A stretch of DNA of 64,000 nt from Nocardioides zeae (GCF_030818655.1 NZ_JAUTAN010000001.1:4154001-4218000); one strand, 5' to 3'; positions 8,537-16,623 are shown, numbered from the stretch's first letter. Notes: a model not told the origin generated them from the letters alone. Program-made: numbers and translations.

Positions 8537-9709
8537 ATGCCTGAGAGCCGCTCGGACCGAGCCCTCGACCTCGTCCTCCTCGGCGCGACCGGCTTCACCG
8601 GTCGCCTCACCGCGGAGTACCTCGCCCGCCACGCCCCCGCCGACCTCCGCTGGGCCCTCGCGGGCCGCAACGAGGCCCGTCTCGCGCAGGTGCGGGACGG
8701 GCTGCCCACCGGTGCGGTCGGCGCCCCCGAGCTCGTCGTCGCCGACTCCGGCGACCCGGAGTCGCTGCGCGCGCTGGCGGAGAGCACCCGCCTCGTCATC
8801 ACGACGGTGGGGCCGTTCCTCCGGTACGGCGAGCCGCTCGTCGCCGCCTGCGCCGCCGCGGGCACCGACTACGTGGACATCACGGGCGAGCCCGAGTTCG
8901 TCGACGAGGTGTGGCTGCGCCACCACGAGGCCGCCGAGGCCTCGGGTGCGCGCATCGTCCACGCCTGCGGCTTCGACTCGATCCCCCACGACCTCGGGGT
9001 CCGCTTCGCGGTCGGGCACCTGCCCGACGACGTACCGATCAAGGCCCGCGGCGTCGTGCGCGCCGCGGCGATCTCGTCGTCCGGCACGCTGCACTCGGCG
9101 CTCGAGCAGTTCGCCCGCGCCCGCACCATGAGCCGCACCCACGCGGCCCGCCGCAAGGCCGAGGGGCGGCCGGAGGGGCGGCGCGTGCGCGGCTCCGGCG
9201 GCAAGCCGCACCGCGACCCCGCGCTCGGCTACTGGCTGCTGCCGCTGCCCACGATCGACCCCATGGTCGTGGTGCGGAGCGCGGCCGCGGACCCGTCGTA
9301 CGGGCCCGACTTCACCTACTCCCACTACGCGGGCACCAAGACGCTCCGGTACGCCGCGGGTGGCGCCGGCGCCGTCGGCGCGCTGGCGGTCGCGGCCCAG
9401 GTCGGCCCGCTGCGCCGGGCGCTGATGAACCGGTTCGGTTCCGGCCAGGGGCCGGACGAGCGGCGCCGGGAGAAGTCGTGGTTCACCGTCGACGTCGTCG
9501 CGGAGGGCGGCGGTCGCACCGTGCACGCGCGGGTGAGCGGCGGCGACCCCGGCTACGGGGAGACGTCCAAGATGCTCGCGGAGTCGGCCCTGTCGCTGCT
9601 GTTCGACGACAACCCGCCGACGGCCGGGATGGTGACGACCGCGCAGGCGATGGGCGAGCACCTCACGGCCCGCCTGCAGGCGGCGGGGATCCGGTTCGAG
9701 GTGCTCTGA
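8537..9709 (+). CDS. Saccharopine dehydrogenase-like / trans-acting enoyl reductase-family protein
   Basis: A 390-residue NAD(P)-dependent reductase-like protein. The N-terminal Rossmann motif LVLLGATGFTGRLTAEYL (about residues 11-28) and TVGPFLRYGEPLVAACAAAGTDYVDITGE (written here as its central part) are the signature of the saccharopine dehydrogenase NADP domain; members in mycobacteria act as trans-acting enoyl reductases in lipid synthesis. The middle has CGFDSIPHDLG, also typical. A hydrophobic stretch (AAGGAGAVGALAVAAQV, near residue 280) may be membrane-associated. No lipid-synthesis neighbours are present, so substrate is open. Start ATG 8537 is 34 bp from the divergent DUF2277 gene. 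Confidence 0.85.
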   Translation: MPESRSDRALDLVLLGATGFTGRLTAEYLARHAPADLRWALAGRNEARLAQVRDGLPTGAVGAPELVVADSGDPESLRALAESTRLVITTVGPFLRYGEPLVAACAAAGTDYVDITGEPEFVDEVWLRHHEAAEASGARIVHACGFDSIPHDLGVRFAVGHLPDDVPIKARGVVRAAAISSSGTLHSALEQFARARTMSRTHAARRKAEGRPEGRRVRGSGGKPHRDPALGYWLLPLPTIDPMVVVRSAAADPSYGPDFTYSHYAGTKTLRYAAGGAGAVGALAVAAQVGPLRRALMNRFGSGQGPDERRREKSWFTVDVVAEGGGRTVHARVSGGDPGYGETSKMLAESALSLLFDDNPPTAGMVTTAQAMGEHLTARLQAAGIRFEVL

Positions 9710-9729
9710 GGGGGGTCGTACGGGTCACT

Positions 9730-10260
9730 GTGGAGGACGCCGTCGACCTCATCACCCAGATGACCGGCGCCGGCGTCGAGGTCCTCGAGCCCGGCCAGTC
9801 GTGCTCCGATCTCGCCGTCGCCCCGGGCGAGGTCGCCTGGCCGGTCGCCAGCGGCGTCGGGCTCGACCGCCAGAACTGGGGCAACTCCGGCGGTAACTGG
9901 GCGCGCGGGCACACCGGCACCGACTTCTCGCTGCCCTGCGGTGAGCCCGTCTACGCCGCCCACTCGGGGATCGTGCGCACCGACCCCTCGCAGAGCGGAT
10001 GGGCCGGTCCGAACTTCCCCAAGACCACCACCGGCACTGACAGCTTGGCCACCTGGTACGCCCACATGTCGGCCGCGATCGTCGAGGACGGCGAGCAGGT
10101 CCAGTCCGGGCAGATCATCGGCCACGTCGGGACGCTCGGCAACAGCACCGGCTGCCACCTCCACTTCGAGGTCCACCCGGACAACGGCTCGATCTACGCA
10201 GACAACATCAACCCCTCGACCTGGCTGCGGAACAACGCCGGACGCACCCTCGCGCCATGA
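9730..10260 (+). CDS. M23 (LytM) peptidase domain, N-terminally truncated
   Basis: The frame enters directly 6 nt after the preceding gene's stop and the first usable start is GTG 9730 (an ATG at 9760 is also possible); neither has a Shine-Dalgarno sequence or signal peptide. The M23 zinc endopeptidase motifs are intact: GHTGTD with the first ligands, TWYAHMS, and the H-x-H ligand in HLHFEVH. Such domains cut peptide cross-links in the cell wall and in actinobacteria are often part of conjugative transfer modules. Loss of any export signal suggests a remnant of a longer protein whose front was deleted at about 9715. Its stop overlaps the next gene's ATG, the layout expected of an old transfer operon. 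Confidence 0.7.
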   Translation: MEDAVDLITQMTGAGVEVLEPGQSCSDLAVAPGEVAWPVASGVGLDRQNWGNSGGNWARGHTGTDFSLPCGEPVYAAHSGIVRTDPSQSGWAGPNFPKTTTGTDSLATWYAHMSAAIVEDGEQVQSGQIIGHVGTLGNSTGCHLHFEVHPDNGSIYADNINPSTWLRNNAGRTLAP

Positions 10261-10856
10261 GCCGGTCGACATCATCACTGCGTGAGCAGTGGGCGGAGAG
10301 CACCAACCGGGAAGCGGTCGTCGTGCTTCCCCTGCTGGCCCTGGTGTCCATCGGTGTTCTCTACGGCGCCTACTTCGTGCCGGGGTTCTGGTCAGGCTTG
10401 AGCTGGTGGGGGATCTTGGGGGCCGGCGCGGCCCTGGCGCTGGGGTGCCTCATCGGCCTGGCCCGCTCGGTCGGGTACCGCCCGATCAGCGCGCCACCGA
10501 CCGAGTCGCTGTGGCACATCACCTCAGCCCCGGCCCTCCTCAAGGCGACGCCGGGCAGCGTGGTCACGCTCGACGTCGACCACTGCCGCCCCCTGGCACG
10601 GATGCCCGACCGCTCGCGGCCCTGGCGCCTGCCCCGCCGCGGGGTCTACTTCTTCACCTCGTCCCCGAGCGTCGCGGCCGCCGAGGCGAACGTCTCGGCG
10701 CGTCGACGACGTGCCGCGGTGCTCCTGGAGCTCGACCCCGCTGGCCTCGGCGCCCCGAGGTTCCAGCGGGGCTCGGCGGTAGCGAGCACCGCCGGCTACC
10801 GCGGCCAGGTCCGCTCCGTGACCCCGCTCCACGCCTCGATCGCCGACGGCCAGTGA
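10257..10856 (+). CDS. Hypothetical two-TM membrane protein of a mobile-element type
   Basis: A 199-residue protein with ATGA overlap to the M23 gene. Two hydrophobic segments (about residues 22-42 and 48-68) are followed by a cytosolic basic domain containing WRLPRRGVYFF and a poly-Arg run. I recognise no family, but the pairing of M23 peptidase, 2-TM protein and a very small membrane protein is usual in actinobacterial integrative elements. A role at the membrane alongside the M23 domain is inference from position. Confidence 0.6.
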   Translation: MSRSTSSLREQWAESTNREAVVVLPLLALVSIGVLYGAYFVPGFWSGLSWWGILGAGAALALGCLIGLARSVGYRPISAPPTESLWHITSAPALLKATPGSVVTLDVDHCRPLARMPDRSRPWRLPRRGVYFFTSSPSVAAAEANVSARRRRAAVLLELDPAGLGAPRFQRGSAVASTAGYRGQVRSVTPLHASIADGQ

Positions 10857-10883
10857 CTGTCAACCGTTACCGAAGGAGATGCG

Positions 10884-11114
10884 ATGTTCGAAGACTCCCC
10901 GCCGTGCGCACCTGACGTTCCAGCGCTCGACGCCCTCGCGAACCTTGCCCTGATTGTCGGAGCGCTGGCCTTGGTGGTCGCCCTTGTCGCGTTCGCTCTC
11001 GGGCGCAGCGAGTTCCGCCGGCCCCCGTGGATGGGCCGGTTCACGATCGGTGGCGTGGTCCTCGGCGTGGGCCTGATCCTCCTGGCGTGGTTCTTGCACG
11101 CGCCTTGGTGCTGA
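10884..11114 (+). CDS. Small two-TM membrane protein
   Basis: A 76-residue protein with a strong ribosome site (GAAGGAG at 10872-10878, 5 nt before ATG). Two hydrophobic helices (about residues 20-40 and 52-70) are joined by a basic loop (GRSEFRRPPWMGR). The small size and topology resemble pilin-like or pore subunits placed next to transfer genes, but no motif proves this. It is the last of the three-gene remnant beginning at 9730. Confidence 0.6.
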   Translation: MFEDSPPCAPDVPALDALANLALIVGALALVVALVAFALGRSEFRRPPWMGRFTIGGVVLGVGLILLAWFLHAPWC

Positions 11115-11198
11115 CGAGGTGCACTCGTTGCCCCTCCGGGAGTGATTCGACGGAATCACCCCGGGGCGGTGGAAAGTCAGTGCCGCGTTCAAGGGCGG

Positions 11199-11507
11199 TC
11201 AGGGGGCGGACGTCATGCGTTCGCGTGACTCGTCGGCCCGCTCGACCAGCGCCTGCGGGTCCGCGCCGGCCAGGACGAGCGCCGCGAACGCCGCGACCGA
11301 GCGGGGCTGGGTAGCCGTCGGCCGCGCCAGGTAGAGACCGATCAAGCTCCCCGCCGCCTGCGCGAGCAGATCCGTACGTCCGGCAGCCTCCGCGCGGAGC
11401 TCCTCGACGACGACCTCGAACGGCATGCCGTCCTCAAGCCGTCGACGCGCACCGGCCTCGAGGCTGATCTTCAAGGCAGTGTCAGGAGCGAGGCGACGCG
11501 AGGGCAT
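11199..11507 (-). CDS. Hypothetical protein beside a LexA-type box
   Basis: A 102-residue, Ala/Arg/Glu-rich helical protein starting MPSRRLAPDTALKISL; no family recognised. The start ATG 11507 lies 20 bp from a perfect LexA-type palindrome (11527-11542), so SOS control of this gene is plausible. No Shine-Dalgarno sequence precedes the ATG, which could mean leaderless translation. The divergent neighbour is the 115-residue partner of an AbiEii nucleotidyltransferase. Confidence 0.55.
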   Translation of the reverse strand: MPSRRLAPDTALKISLEAGARRRLEDGMPFEVVVEELRAEAAGRTDLLAQAAGSLIGLYLARPTATQPRSVAAFAALVLAGADPQALVERADESRERMTSAP

Positions 11508-11526
11508 GACACCAGTAGACCATTCA

Positions 11527-11542
11527 TCGAACAGGTGTTCGA
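11527..11542. promoter_or_regulatory. LexA/SOS-type box, perfect TCGAAC-N4-GTTCGA
   Basis: TCGAACAGGTGTTCGA matches the actinobacterial LexA consensus at all palindromic positions. It sits between divergent genes starting at 11507 (-) and 11621 (+). A second inverted repeat, GTAGACC (11515-11521) with GGTCTAC (11551-11557), surrounds it almost concentrically. Confidence 0.75.
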
Positions 11543-11620
11543 TAAAAACCGGTCTACCATGGTCTTCTTGGCCGACGGCCAACTAGAGGGAGAACCAGCA
11601 CAGAGGGAGGAGGGGTCGCG

Positions 11621-11968
11621 ATGGAGCAGCGCACCTTCTTCCGGGACCACCGCCCCTACGACTCCCCGGAGCGCCTGGAAGACCTGACCGGACCCGCCGG
11701 CGGGGTGGTCGACGTGCCGCACGCGGTGCTGTGGGCCCCCGGAGGCCCAGCCCGCGACCTCGACGACGCCGCGGTGCGGCGCATGGTCTACGTCGCGGTG
11801 ATCGCCGAGGGCACCCGCGCCGACCAGGCCGCGTTGTTGAACCGCGACTTGCTGGTCGAGGACTGGCCTCGGCTCATGATCCCGCGCCGGGCGCGCGAGC
11901 TGTGGGAAGCACGTTTTCCCGAGCTGACCAGCACCGAGCCGGCCGCGCCCGCCGGCGCGCACCGATAG
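11621..11968 (+). CDS. Hypothetical partner of AbiEii-type nucleotidyltransferase
   Basis: A 115-residue protein whose stop overlaps the GTG of the nucleotidyltransferase gene (TAGTG), so the two are translationally coupled. The central part (RRMVYVAVIAEGTRADQAALL, given to its core) reads as two helices without a clear DNA-binding motif; it is not the winged-helix AbiEi antitoxin of the classical type IV pair. A GAGGGAGGAGGGG tract supplies the ribosome site. Position suggests an antitoxin or accessory subunit; that is inference. Confidence 0.6.
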   Translation: MEQRTFFRDHRPYDSPERLEDLTGPAGGVVDVPHAVLWAPGGPARDLDDAAVRRMVYVAVIAEGTRADQAALLNRDLLVEDWPRLMIPRRARELWEARFPELTSTEPAAPAGAHR

Positions 11969-12918
11969 TGAGCGACGCCGGCAGCCGGGACGAGAGCGGA
12001 AGACCCGCGGCCGCTCCCGACCTCGAACGCGCGGCGTTCGAGCAAATCCAGCAACGAGTGGCCGCGGTCGCACTGCGCAGTGCAGCTGCGTCTGGGTTCG
12101 CCTTGGCGGGCGCCGGCGCGATCCGCGCCCACGGCGTCACCGATCGCCCCACCCAGGACGTCGACCTCTTCACCACCCAGACCGACCCAGCGGCGTTCAG
12201 CGCGGCGGTCGACGAGGTCGTCGCGGGCCTGGGCAACGAAGGCTTCCAGGTGGCCGCACTGCGACGCCTCGACGGGTTCGCCCGCCTCCAGGTCCTCGCA
12301 CCCCCCACACCCGCGACAACAGAAGAACATCGCCCGGGAGGACCGGAGGACCCGAGCGGCCTGGTGGTCGAGGTCGACCTCGGTATCGACTGGCGGGCAC
12401 ACCCGCCCGTGACGCTCGACGTCGGCCCGGTACTGGCCCTCGAGGACGCTGTCGCCAACAAGGTGCTGGCGCTCTACTCGCGCGGCGAGGTCCGCGACTA
12501 CCTCGACGTCGACGCCATCCGCCAGACCGGCCGGTTCAACGACGACGAGCTGCTCACAGCCGCAGCCGAGCGCGACCCCGGCTTCGAGCCCCTCATGTTC
12601 GGGCGCCAGTTGAGGGGGGTCGAACGCGCCGAGCCGGCCGCCGTCGAGCCCTACGGACTCGACGCTGACGACCTTGCAGCCGTCCAGGCGCGCCTCACGC
12701 TCTGGTCTGCCCAGATTGACCCCGCCGGCGCCAGCGCCGCGCACCTCCGGGCCGCGGCGCATGACGAGCTGCAGCAGGCGCGATCGACAGCCGCTCGCCT
12801 GGACGCAGCGAACACGAGCGCGGCCCGCGTCGAGAGTGAAGCCCAGCTCCCGCGCGTCGACGAACCGCGACGAGCCACCTTGGAGCGAGGGTCCAAGCGT
12901 CGGCCGCTTAGCAGCTAA
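11968..12918 (+). CDS. AbiEii/AbiGii-family nucleotidyltransferase (toxin-like)
   Basis: A 316-residue protein from GTG 11968. The nucleotidyltransferase fold is marked by FALAGAGAIRAHGVTDRPTQ followed by DVDLF, i.e. the G-G/A-x-A ... D-x-D core at about residues 44-72, a third acidic position at VVEVDLGID, and the helix LALEDAVANKVLALYSRGEVRDYLDVD typical of the AbiEii C-lobe (only its core quoted elsewhere). Family members transfer nucleotides to RNA or protein and act as abortive-infection toxins. Coupling to the upstream small gene fits a toxin-antitoxin pair. The C-terminal ~100 residues are helical and Ala/Arg rich with no known motif. Confidence 0.75.
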   Translation: MSDAGSRDESGRPAAAPDLERAAFEQIQQRVAAVALRSAAASGFALAGAGAIRAHGVTDRPTQDVDLFTTQTDPAAFSAAVDEVVAGLGNEGFQVAALRRLDGFARLQVLAPPTPATTEEHRPGGPEDPSGLVVEVDLGIDWRAHPPVTLDVGPVLALEDAVANKVLALYSRGEVRDYLDVDAIRQTGRFNDDELLTAAAERDPGFEPLMFGRQLRGVERAEPAAVEPYGLDADDLAAVQARLTLWSAQIDPAGASAAHLRAAAHDELQQARSTAARLDAANTSAARVESEAQLPRVDEPRRATLERGSKRRPLSS

Positions 12919-12987
12919 CCCCCAACTAGCGCGCCGGGACGGCCCTCCGGGCTCTGAGGAGATCGCGGCGGGCCGTGCGGCTGCAAC

Positions 12988-13128
12988 TCAGGCCGCGCCG
13001 GAGAGCACATCGGCAAGCTCAGCGGCGGCTCGGATCACCTCCGCGATGGCGAGTGCCCAGGTAAGCGCTCCAGCGGGCCTGCGGGTCGATTCATCGGGGT
13101 GCCGGTCTCGGTCGGTCGGGTCGGTCAT
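12988..13128 (-). CDS. Possible small hypothetical protein
   Basis: A 46-residue frame (MTDPTDRDRHPDESTRRP, then an Ala/Leu-rich helix AGALTWALAIAEVIRAAAEL). Composition is protein-like but there is no near Shine-Dalgarno sequence. It is the only candidate gene in the 348-bp gap 12919-13266. Confidence 0.3.
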   Translation of the reverse strand: MTDPTDRDRHPDESTRRPAGALTWALAIAEVIRAAAELADVLSGAA

Positions 13129-13266
13129 ACAACTGACTTCGACTTCGCTCCAAAAAGACAGTACGACGCCGCCACCTTTTTCAAACCGCGCCACCTACGA
13201 CGCCCACCTTCTCTGAATGGAACGAGAGGCAGCCCCCGACGTCGGATCGGCGCCTACGGTTCCATC

Positions 13267-14406
13267 ATGTACCCGCCACCCGCCGGCCCGGAGCTCACGG
13301 AACTCCAGGCAAGGGAGCTTGACGACACATTTCTGGCCTCGGACCCGTTCAAGTACTTCTGTTCGCGCATTTCCTCATTGCTGACCTGGCACGAGCGAGC
13401 GCCGCTGGCGAGCACGCCCCTGCCACCGCCCGACTCCGGCAGCGTTCGAGCCGAGTTCAACCAGTACCTGCAGCGCGCCGCCGCCGACGGGCCCTTCGAC
13501 GAGCTCGACGTACACGCGCAGGTAGCAGCCGACGCGCTCGCGGTTCGCCATCACGCCGCTGAGGCCCTTCTTCGGTTCGCCCACGTTCGCCTGGCCCCGC
13601 CAGCGAACACGCAAGTGAGATGTCTGTGGGGGGAACTAGCCGCGGGGCCGACACATATCGCGGACGTGCTCCGCGGTCTCAACGCAGCTGCTCAGGAGGC
13701 GGACGCGAGCGAGCGGGCGCTGCGGGCCCTCGTCGAACCCAAATCGCGCGAGGCTGCCCGCAGAAGCTCGGACATCACTGGCGCCTGCAACGTCCTCCTC
13801 GCGTGGCTAGAGCACGCCGCGAATCTAATGAGCCCGGCTGAGATCGACCTCCATGCAGCTCACAACAAGGTGAAACACGGCCTTGCAGTTCGGGCGCGAT
13901 CAGACATGCGAGTCTCATTTGTCACTACACCGCCCCGTGCAGACGGCACGGTTCCCCTCAGCGCCTTCACCGGCCCCGGCGTACTCGACATCTTCGATCA
14001 ACCCGTCCTCGAGTTCCTTACTCGCGACCAGAAAGTCGACGGTCACCGCCAGGGACTGGAGATCACGCAACTCCGGCTCAAGCCGTCGGCGGTGCTAGCG
14101 GAGGCATACATGATCGCCATGGCCCATGGCGTGCTGTTTCACGTTGCCGGCGTGGAGCACTTCGCGGGCCGCGACGACCTTCAGGACTTCCAGGCGCCAG
14201 CACCCCACCCCGGCTACCCGGTAGGAGGACCCAGGCCGCAGGACATCGACGCCCATACTCCACTCGGAATGCGCTTCCCCCTGACCACACCGCCCGGCGG
14301 TGGTCAGGCGAAGCGCAGGGCAGGCATCGGCTTCCGTGACCACTTCTTGGACCTCCAGCTCGACCATGCCAACCGCAGCCGCGCCCGCGTCGTCGACGAC
14401 GACTGA
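13267..14406 (+). CDS. Hypothetical protein, possibly HEPN-like helical
   Basis: A 379-residue soluble protein starting MYPPPAGPELTELQAREL. It is mostly helical; around residues 196-204 it contains HAAHNKVKHG, a short basic motif seen in several HEPN-like and SAV-type families of unknown role in accessory regions. Codon usage is slightly less GC-extreme than the backbone genes, in keeping with acquired DNA. There is no signal peptide or membrane segment. Function not recognised. Confidence 0.6.
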   Translation: MYPPPAGPELTELQARELDDTFLASDPFKYFCSRISSLLTWHERAPLASTPLPPPDSGSVRAEFNQYLQRAAADGPFDELDVHAQVAADALAVRHHAAEALLRFAHVRLAPPANTQVRCLWGELAAGPTHIADVLRGLNAAAQEADASERALRALVEPKSREAARRSSDITGACNVLLAWLEHAANLMSPAEIDLHAAHNKVKHGLAVRARSDMRVSFVTTPPRADGTVPLSAFTGPGVLDIFDQPVLEFLTRDQKVDGHRQGLEITQLRLKPSAVLAEAYMIAMAHGVLFHVAGVEHFAGRDDLQDFQAPAPHPGYPVGGPRPQDIDAHTPLGMRFPLTTPPGGGQAKRRAGIGFRDHFLDLQLDHANRSRARVVDDD

Positions 14407-14528
14407 ACCCACAGCCCCGAAACTGCCGAGCGTCGGGGCGAGCGGCCGCAAGCGCCCAACTAGATCCTGGCGCGTCGAGCGCGCTGGTCCCAGTCACGTC
14501 CCAACGATGCGGCGGCGAAGGATCTCAA

Positions 14529-15098
14529 CTAGACGCTCGTGCGCCGCTCGCGGATGTGTCGCTCAAACTCGCGCCGCTGCGTGACCAACTCACCCACTGC
14601 GCGAGCGATCTCATCAGGGTCCACCAGCCGCTTCCCGAACAAGATCAAGAGAAGGTATCGGCGCGCCCGGTTGCCCGACTCACTGCTGTACGCGGTCACG
14701 ACGTCCATGTCCGCCGAGACCAAGCTCTCCGCCGCCGCCCTAGTCGTCGCGTCGCTGAGGAGCTGCACCTTGGCGGCCGCATGCTCTAGTCCGATGGCCT
14801 CGGCCACCAACGGCTCAGAGAAGGCCGACAGGTCCACCGGCGCCATGATCCGGAAGAGTCGCCCCACGCCGCCGCTCAGCGAGCCGATCGCTGGCGCAAT
14901 GATCGAACTCTGCTGCGCTCGTAGGACAACGGCCGTCGCTCGAACGATCAGTTGCTCGACCGCCTCCTGTTCGCCCTGCCGCCCCGACTCGCGGGTCTGC
15001 TGCCTCGCCTGAAACGCGACGGCGCCGATCGCGGCCAACGCACCAATCACGGCACTGACCATCGAAGTCACCGCGGTCATCCACATCTCGCTCGACAT
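14529..15098 (-). CDS. Hypothetical single-TM protein
   Basis: A 189-residue protein with one N-terminal hydrophobic helix (AVTSMVSAVIGALAAIGAVAF, about residues 9-29) followed by a long amphipathic helical region (QARQQTRESGRQGEQEAVEQL) and a C-terminal acidic/basic helix (ELVTQRREFERHIRERR). This is the look of a membrane-tethered coiled-coil protein. No family recognised; it stands alone between accessory genes. Confidence 0.55.
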   Translation of the reverse strand: MSSEMWMTAVTSMVSAVIGALAAIGAVAFQARQQTRESGRQGEQEAVEQLIVRATAVVLRAQQSSIIAPAIGSLSGGVGRLFRIMAPVDLSAFSEPLVAEAIGLEHAAAKVQLLSDATTRAAAESLVSADMDVVTAYSSESGNRARRYLLLILFGKRLVDPDEIARAVGELVTQRREFERHIRERRTSV

Positions 15099-15431
15099 GC
15101 CCGCAAGGTAGGCGGGCGCACCGACAATCGGAGTTCACCCACACCCCGACCTGGCGGCCGGAACCCGGGGCCGCTCGGGCCCGCCCGACGGGCGATTCCG
15201 TCGAATCACCTCCCCACACACCCAACGTGCACCCAGATCGACGGACCGGCTTCGACGGGTCGGATCGAACATAGACCTACAGGATCGGACGCATGTTCGA
15301 CTTGCGAAGTTGTGTCGAAATTGCGATTTGAGCGCCTTAGAGGCCTCGGAACACCTAGGGACATAGGACTGGGGCTGCCAGGCGCTGTACACCCGCTTAG
15401 CGCCCCGTCAGCGCGACGCTGTGGATTGGTT

Positions 15432-15461
15432 GCACCCCTAGTCGGAGGGGTGCGGTATGGT
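15432..15461 (+). promoter_or_regulatory. Palindrome overlapping a candidate promoter
   Basis: A perfect 8-bp inverted repeat, GCACCCCT (15432-15439) and AGGGGTGC (15446-15453), lies immediately before TATGGT (15456-15461), a plausible -10 element. A TTG-rich -35 (around 15426-15434) overlaps the left arm. This is the layout of an operator over a promoter feeding the hairpin leader and the 34-residue gene downstream. Confidence 0.4.
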
Positions 15462-15477
15462 GAGAGGGCATGAAAAA

Positions 15478-15626
15478 CCCCAAGGCGCGGAATGGCTCCG
15501 TGCTGGACGGGACCTGCGCCTTGGGGTCTTCGACAACACATTCTGGCGAGAGCGTGTTGCTTCTAAGGCTACAACCGAGGAACGCGTGAGGCCTACCCGG
15601 GCGACCCAGATGGCCGGGCGGGTAGG
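15478..15626 (+). ncRNA. Structured leader RNA of three successive hairpins
   Basis: Three inverted repeats in a row: an 11-bp stem (CCCCAAGGCGC 15478-15488 with 15516-15526), a 6-bp stem (CAACAC 15534-15539 with 15554-15559) and an 8-bp stem (CCTACCCG 15592-15599 with 15619-15626). They separate the candidate promoter at 15456 from the ribosome site of the tiny gene at 15673. I do not recognise the class; it may be a regulatory leader or an independent small RNA. The rest of 15099-15477 holds only a weak LexA-like sequence. Confidence 0.4.
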
Positions 15627-15672
15627 TCTTACACGTGGGGCTCATGCATGAGTATGGAAGGAGCGAGCCACC

Positions 15673-15777
15673 GTGCCCGTCTCCACTCGTAGGGTCGTCC
15701 GCAAGACGACAAGAACTGTCCGGGTGCCCGTGCGCATCGAGCGCAGAGTCACCATCACGGTGAAGCCCAAGCGCTAA
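15673..15777 (+). CDS. 34-residue very basic small protein
   Basis: GTG 15673 follows an excellent ribosome site (GGAAGGAG at 15656-15663, 9 nt spacing) and the frame ends at TAA 15775-15777, with a strong terminator 20 bp later. The product reads MPVSTRRVVRKTTRTVRVPV and then RIERRVTITVKPKR: 10 Arg, 3 Lys and one Glu, with alternating Val/Thr that suggests beta-strands. Such a peptide should bind nucleic acid or membranes. No homologue is known to me. The complete set of promoter, leader, ribosome site and terminator argues that it is a real gene. Confidence 0.55.
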   Translation: MPVSTRRVVRKTTRTVRVPVRIERRVTITVKPKR

Positions 15778-15796
15778 GCGCTCGGCTGGCAGGACC

Positions 15797-15829
15797 GTGG
15801 CGGCCTCAAGGGTTCCTTGAGGCCGCCAC
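15797..15829 (+). terminator. Intrinsic-type terminator of the small basic gene
   Basis: A perfect 14-bp stem (GTGGCGGCCTCAAG 15797-15810 with 15816-15829) and 5-nt loop starts 20 bp after the TAA of the 34-residue gene. Confidence 0.7.
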
Positions 15830-15921
15830 ACCTACGTTTGCTCACAGGCTTCCCAGCCGTCCAAGGCAGCCCGCTGACGGCCCGGAGTTCTCGCACTCGG
15901 TACACAAGGAACGGCCCCGCC

Positions 15922-16623
15922 TCAGGGCTTGCGGTCCAGAAGGATCGAGACCCTGCTGGTGCTGTCGATCCACCAACCCAGTTTTGGGTTGATGCGTTCA
16001 GCCGTCGCGACGAGGTGCTGGTACTGGGCGTCTAGGTCGCGGTGGTGGATCGGTTCGTGATGACCGATGCGGTTGCGAAGCTCGCGAATGGCGTCAAGGT
16101 CGCTGTGTAGCCGGTGCCGTCCGTAGTGGGGGAACGCGTGCCGGAGGCAAGGCTGCCAAAGGGACCGGTTGTTCGCGGCGCTGAACATCGACCACCAAAA
16201 GCCGAACGTGAACTCAGCGACGACCTTGCCTTGCGAGACGAGCGGGTCGGGCACCGGACCCGTCACTGGATCGGGGGCAGGCCTCGCGCGGTCCAGCGCC
16301 TGGGTGACGAACCTGCGTGTGCTCGGAACCTGCTGGAACGGCAGGTTGGTGTCGAGATACCAAGGCACCAAGGGGCGGCCGTTGGACCGCTGCTCGGCTG
16401 CGATCCACTGCGTAAGCGCCTCGTCGATCGTGTTGCGCAGTGCGACCTCGAGGTAGTGGATGCCCCTGAAGAATGCGTCGCCAACGTCGAGGTTCCACGC
16501 ATAGAGCTTGAGCGCCGCAGTCCTCTTGTTGCCACAAGCAGCCAGATAGGGACCCATACGCGGTGTGGAGAGCAAGCGCGTCACTTCGGTGGAGACCGGG
16601 CGGTAGATCGTCACGACCAGCAT
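15922..16623 (-). CDS. Abi-family (AbiF/AbiD-like) HEPN protein, abortive infection
   Basis: A 233-residue protein of the Abi family. Family landmarks are the N-terminal helix IHYLEVALRNTIDEAL (about residues 55-70), FTFGFWWSMFS (138-148) and the C-terminal HEPN-type RNase motif R-N-R-I-G-H-H (183-189) followed by EPI. HEPN domains with R-x4-6-H cut RNA; Abi proteins of this type stop growth of phage-infected cells. The start ATG 16623 is preceded by a compact structured RNA (16644-16693, same strand), matching the known association of abiF-type genes with a small RNA motif. Gene and RNA are surrounded by island genes. The phage target cannot be inferred. Confidence 0.82.
   Translation of the reverse strand: MLVVTIYRPVSTEVTRLLSTPRMGPYLAACGNKRTAALKLYAWNLDVGDAFFRGIHYLEVALRNTIDEALTQWIAAEQRSNGRPLVPWYLDTNLPFQQVPSTRRFVTQALDRARPAPDPVTGPVPDPLVSQGKVVAEFTFGFWWSMFSAANNRSLWQPCLRHAFPHYGRHRLHSDLDAIRELRNRIGHHEPIHHRDLDAQYQHLVATAERINPKLGWWIDSTSRVSILLDRKP

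Noticed and set aside
15457..15651. 64-codon frame and a 39-codon frame inside the hairpin leader
   Set aside because: Codon use is poor and both run through the stems; kept as RNA structure.
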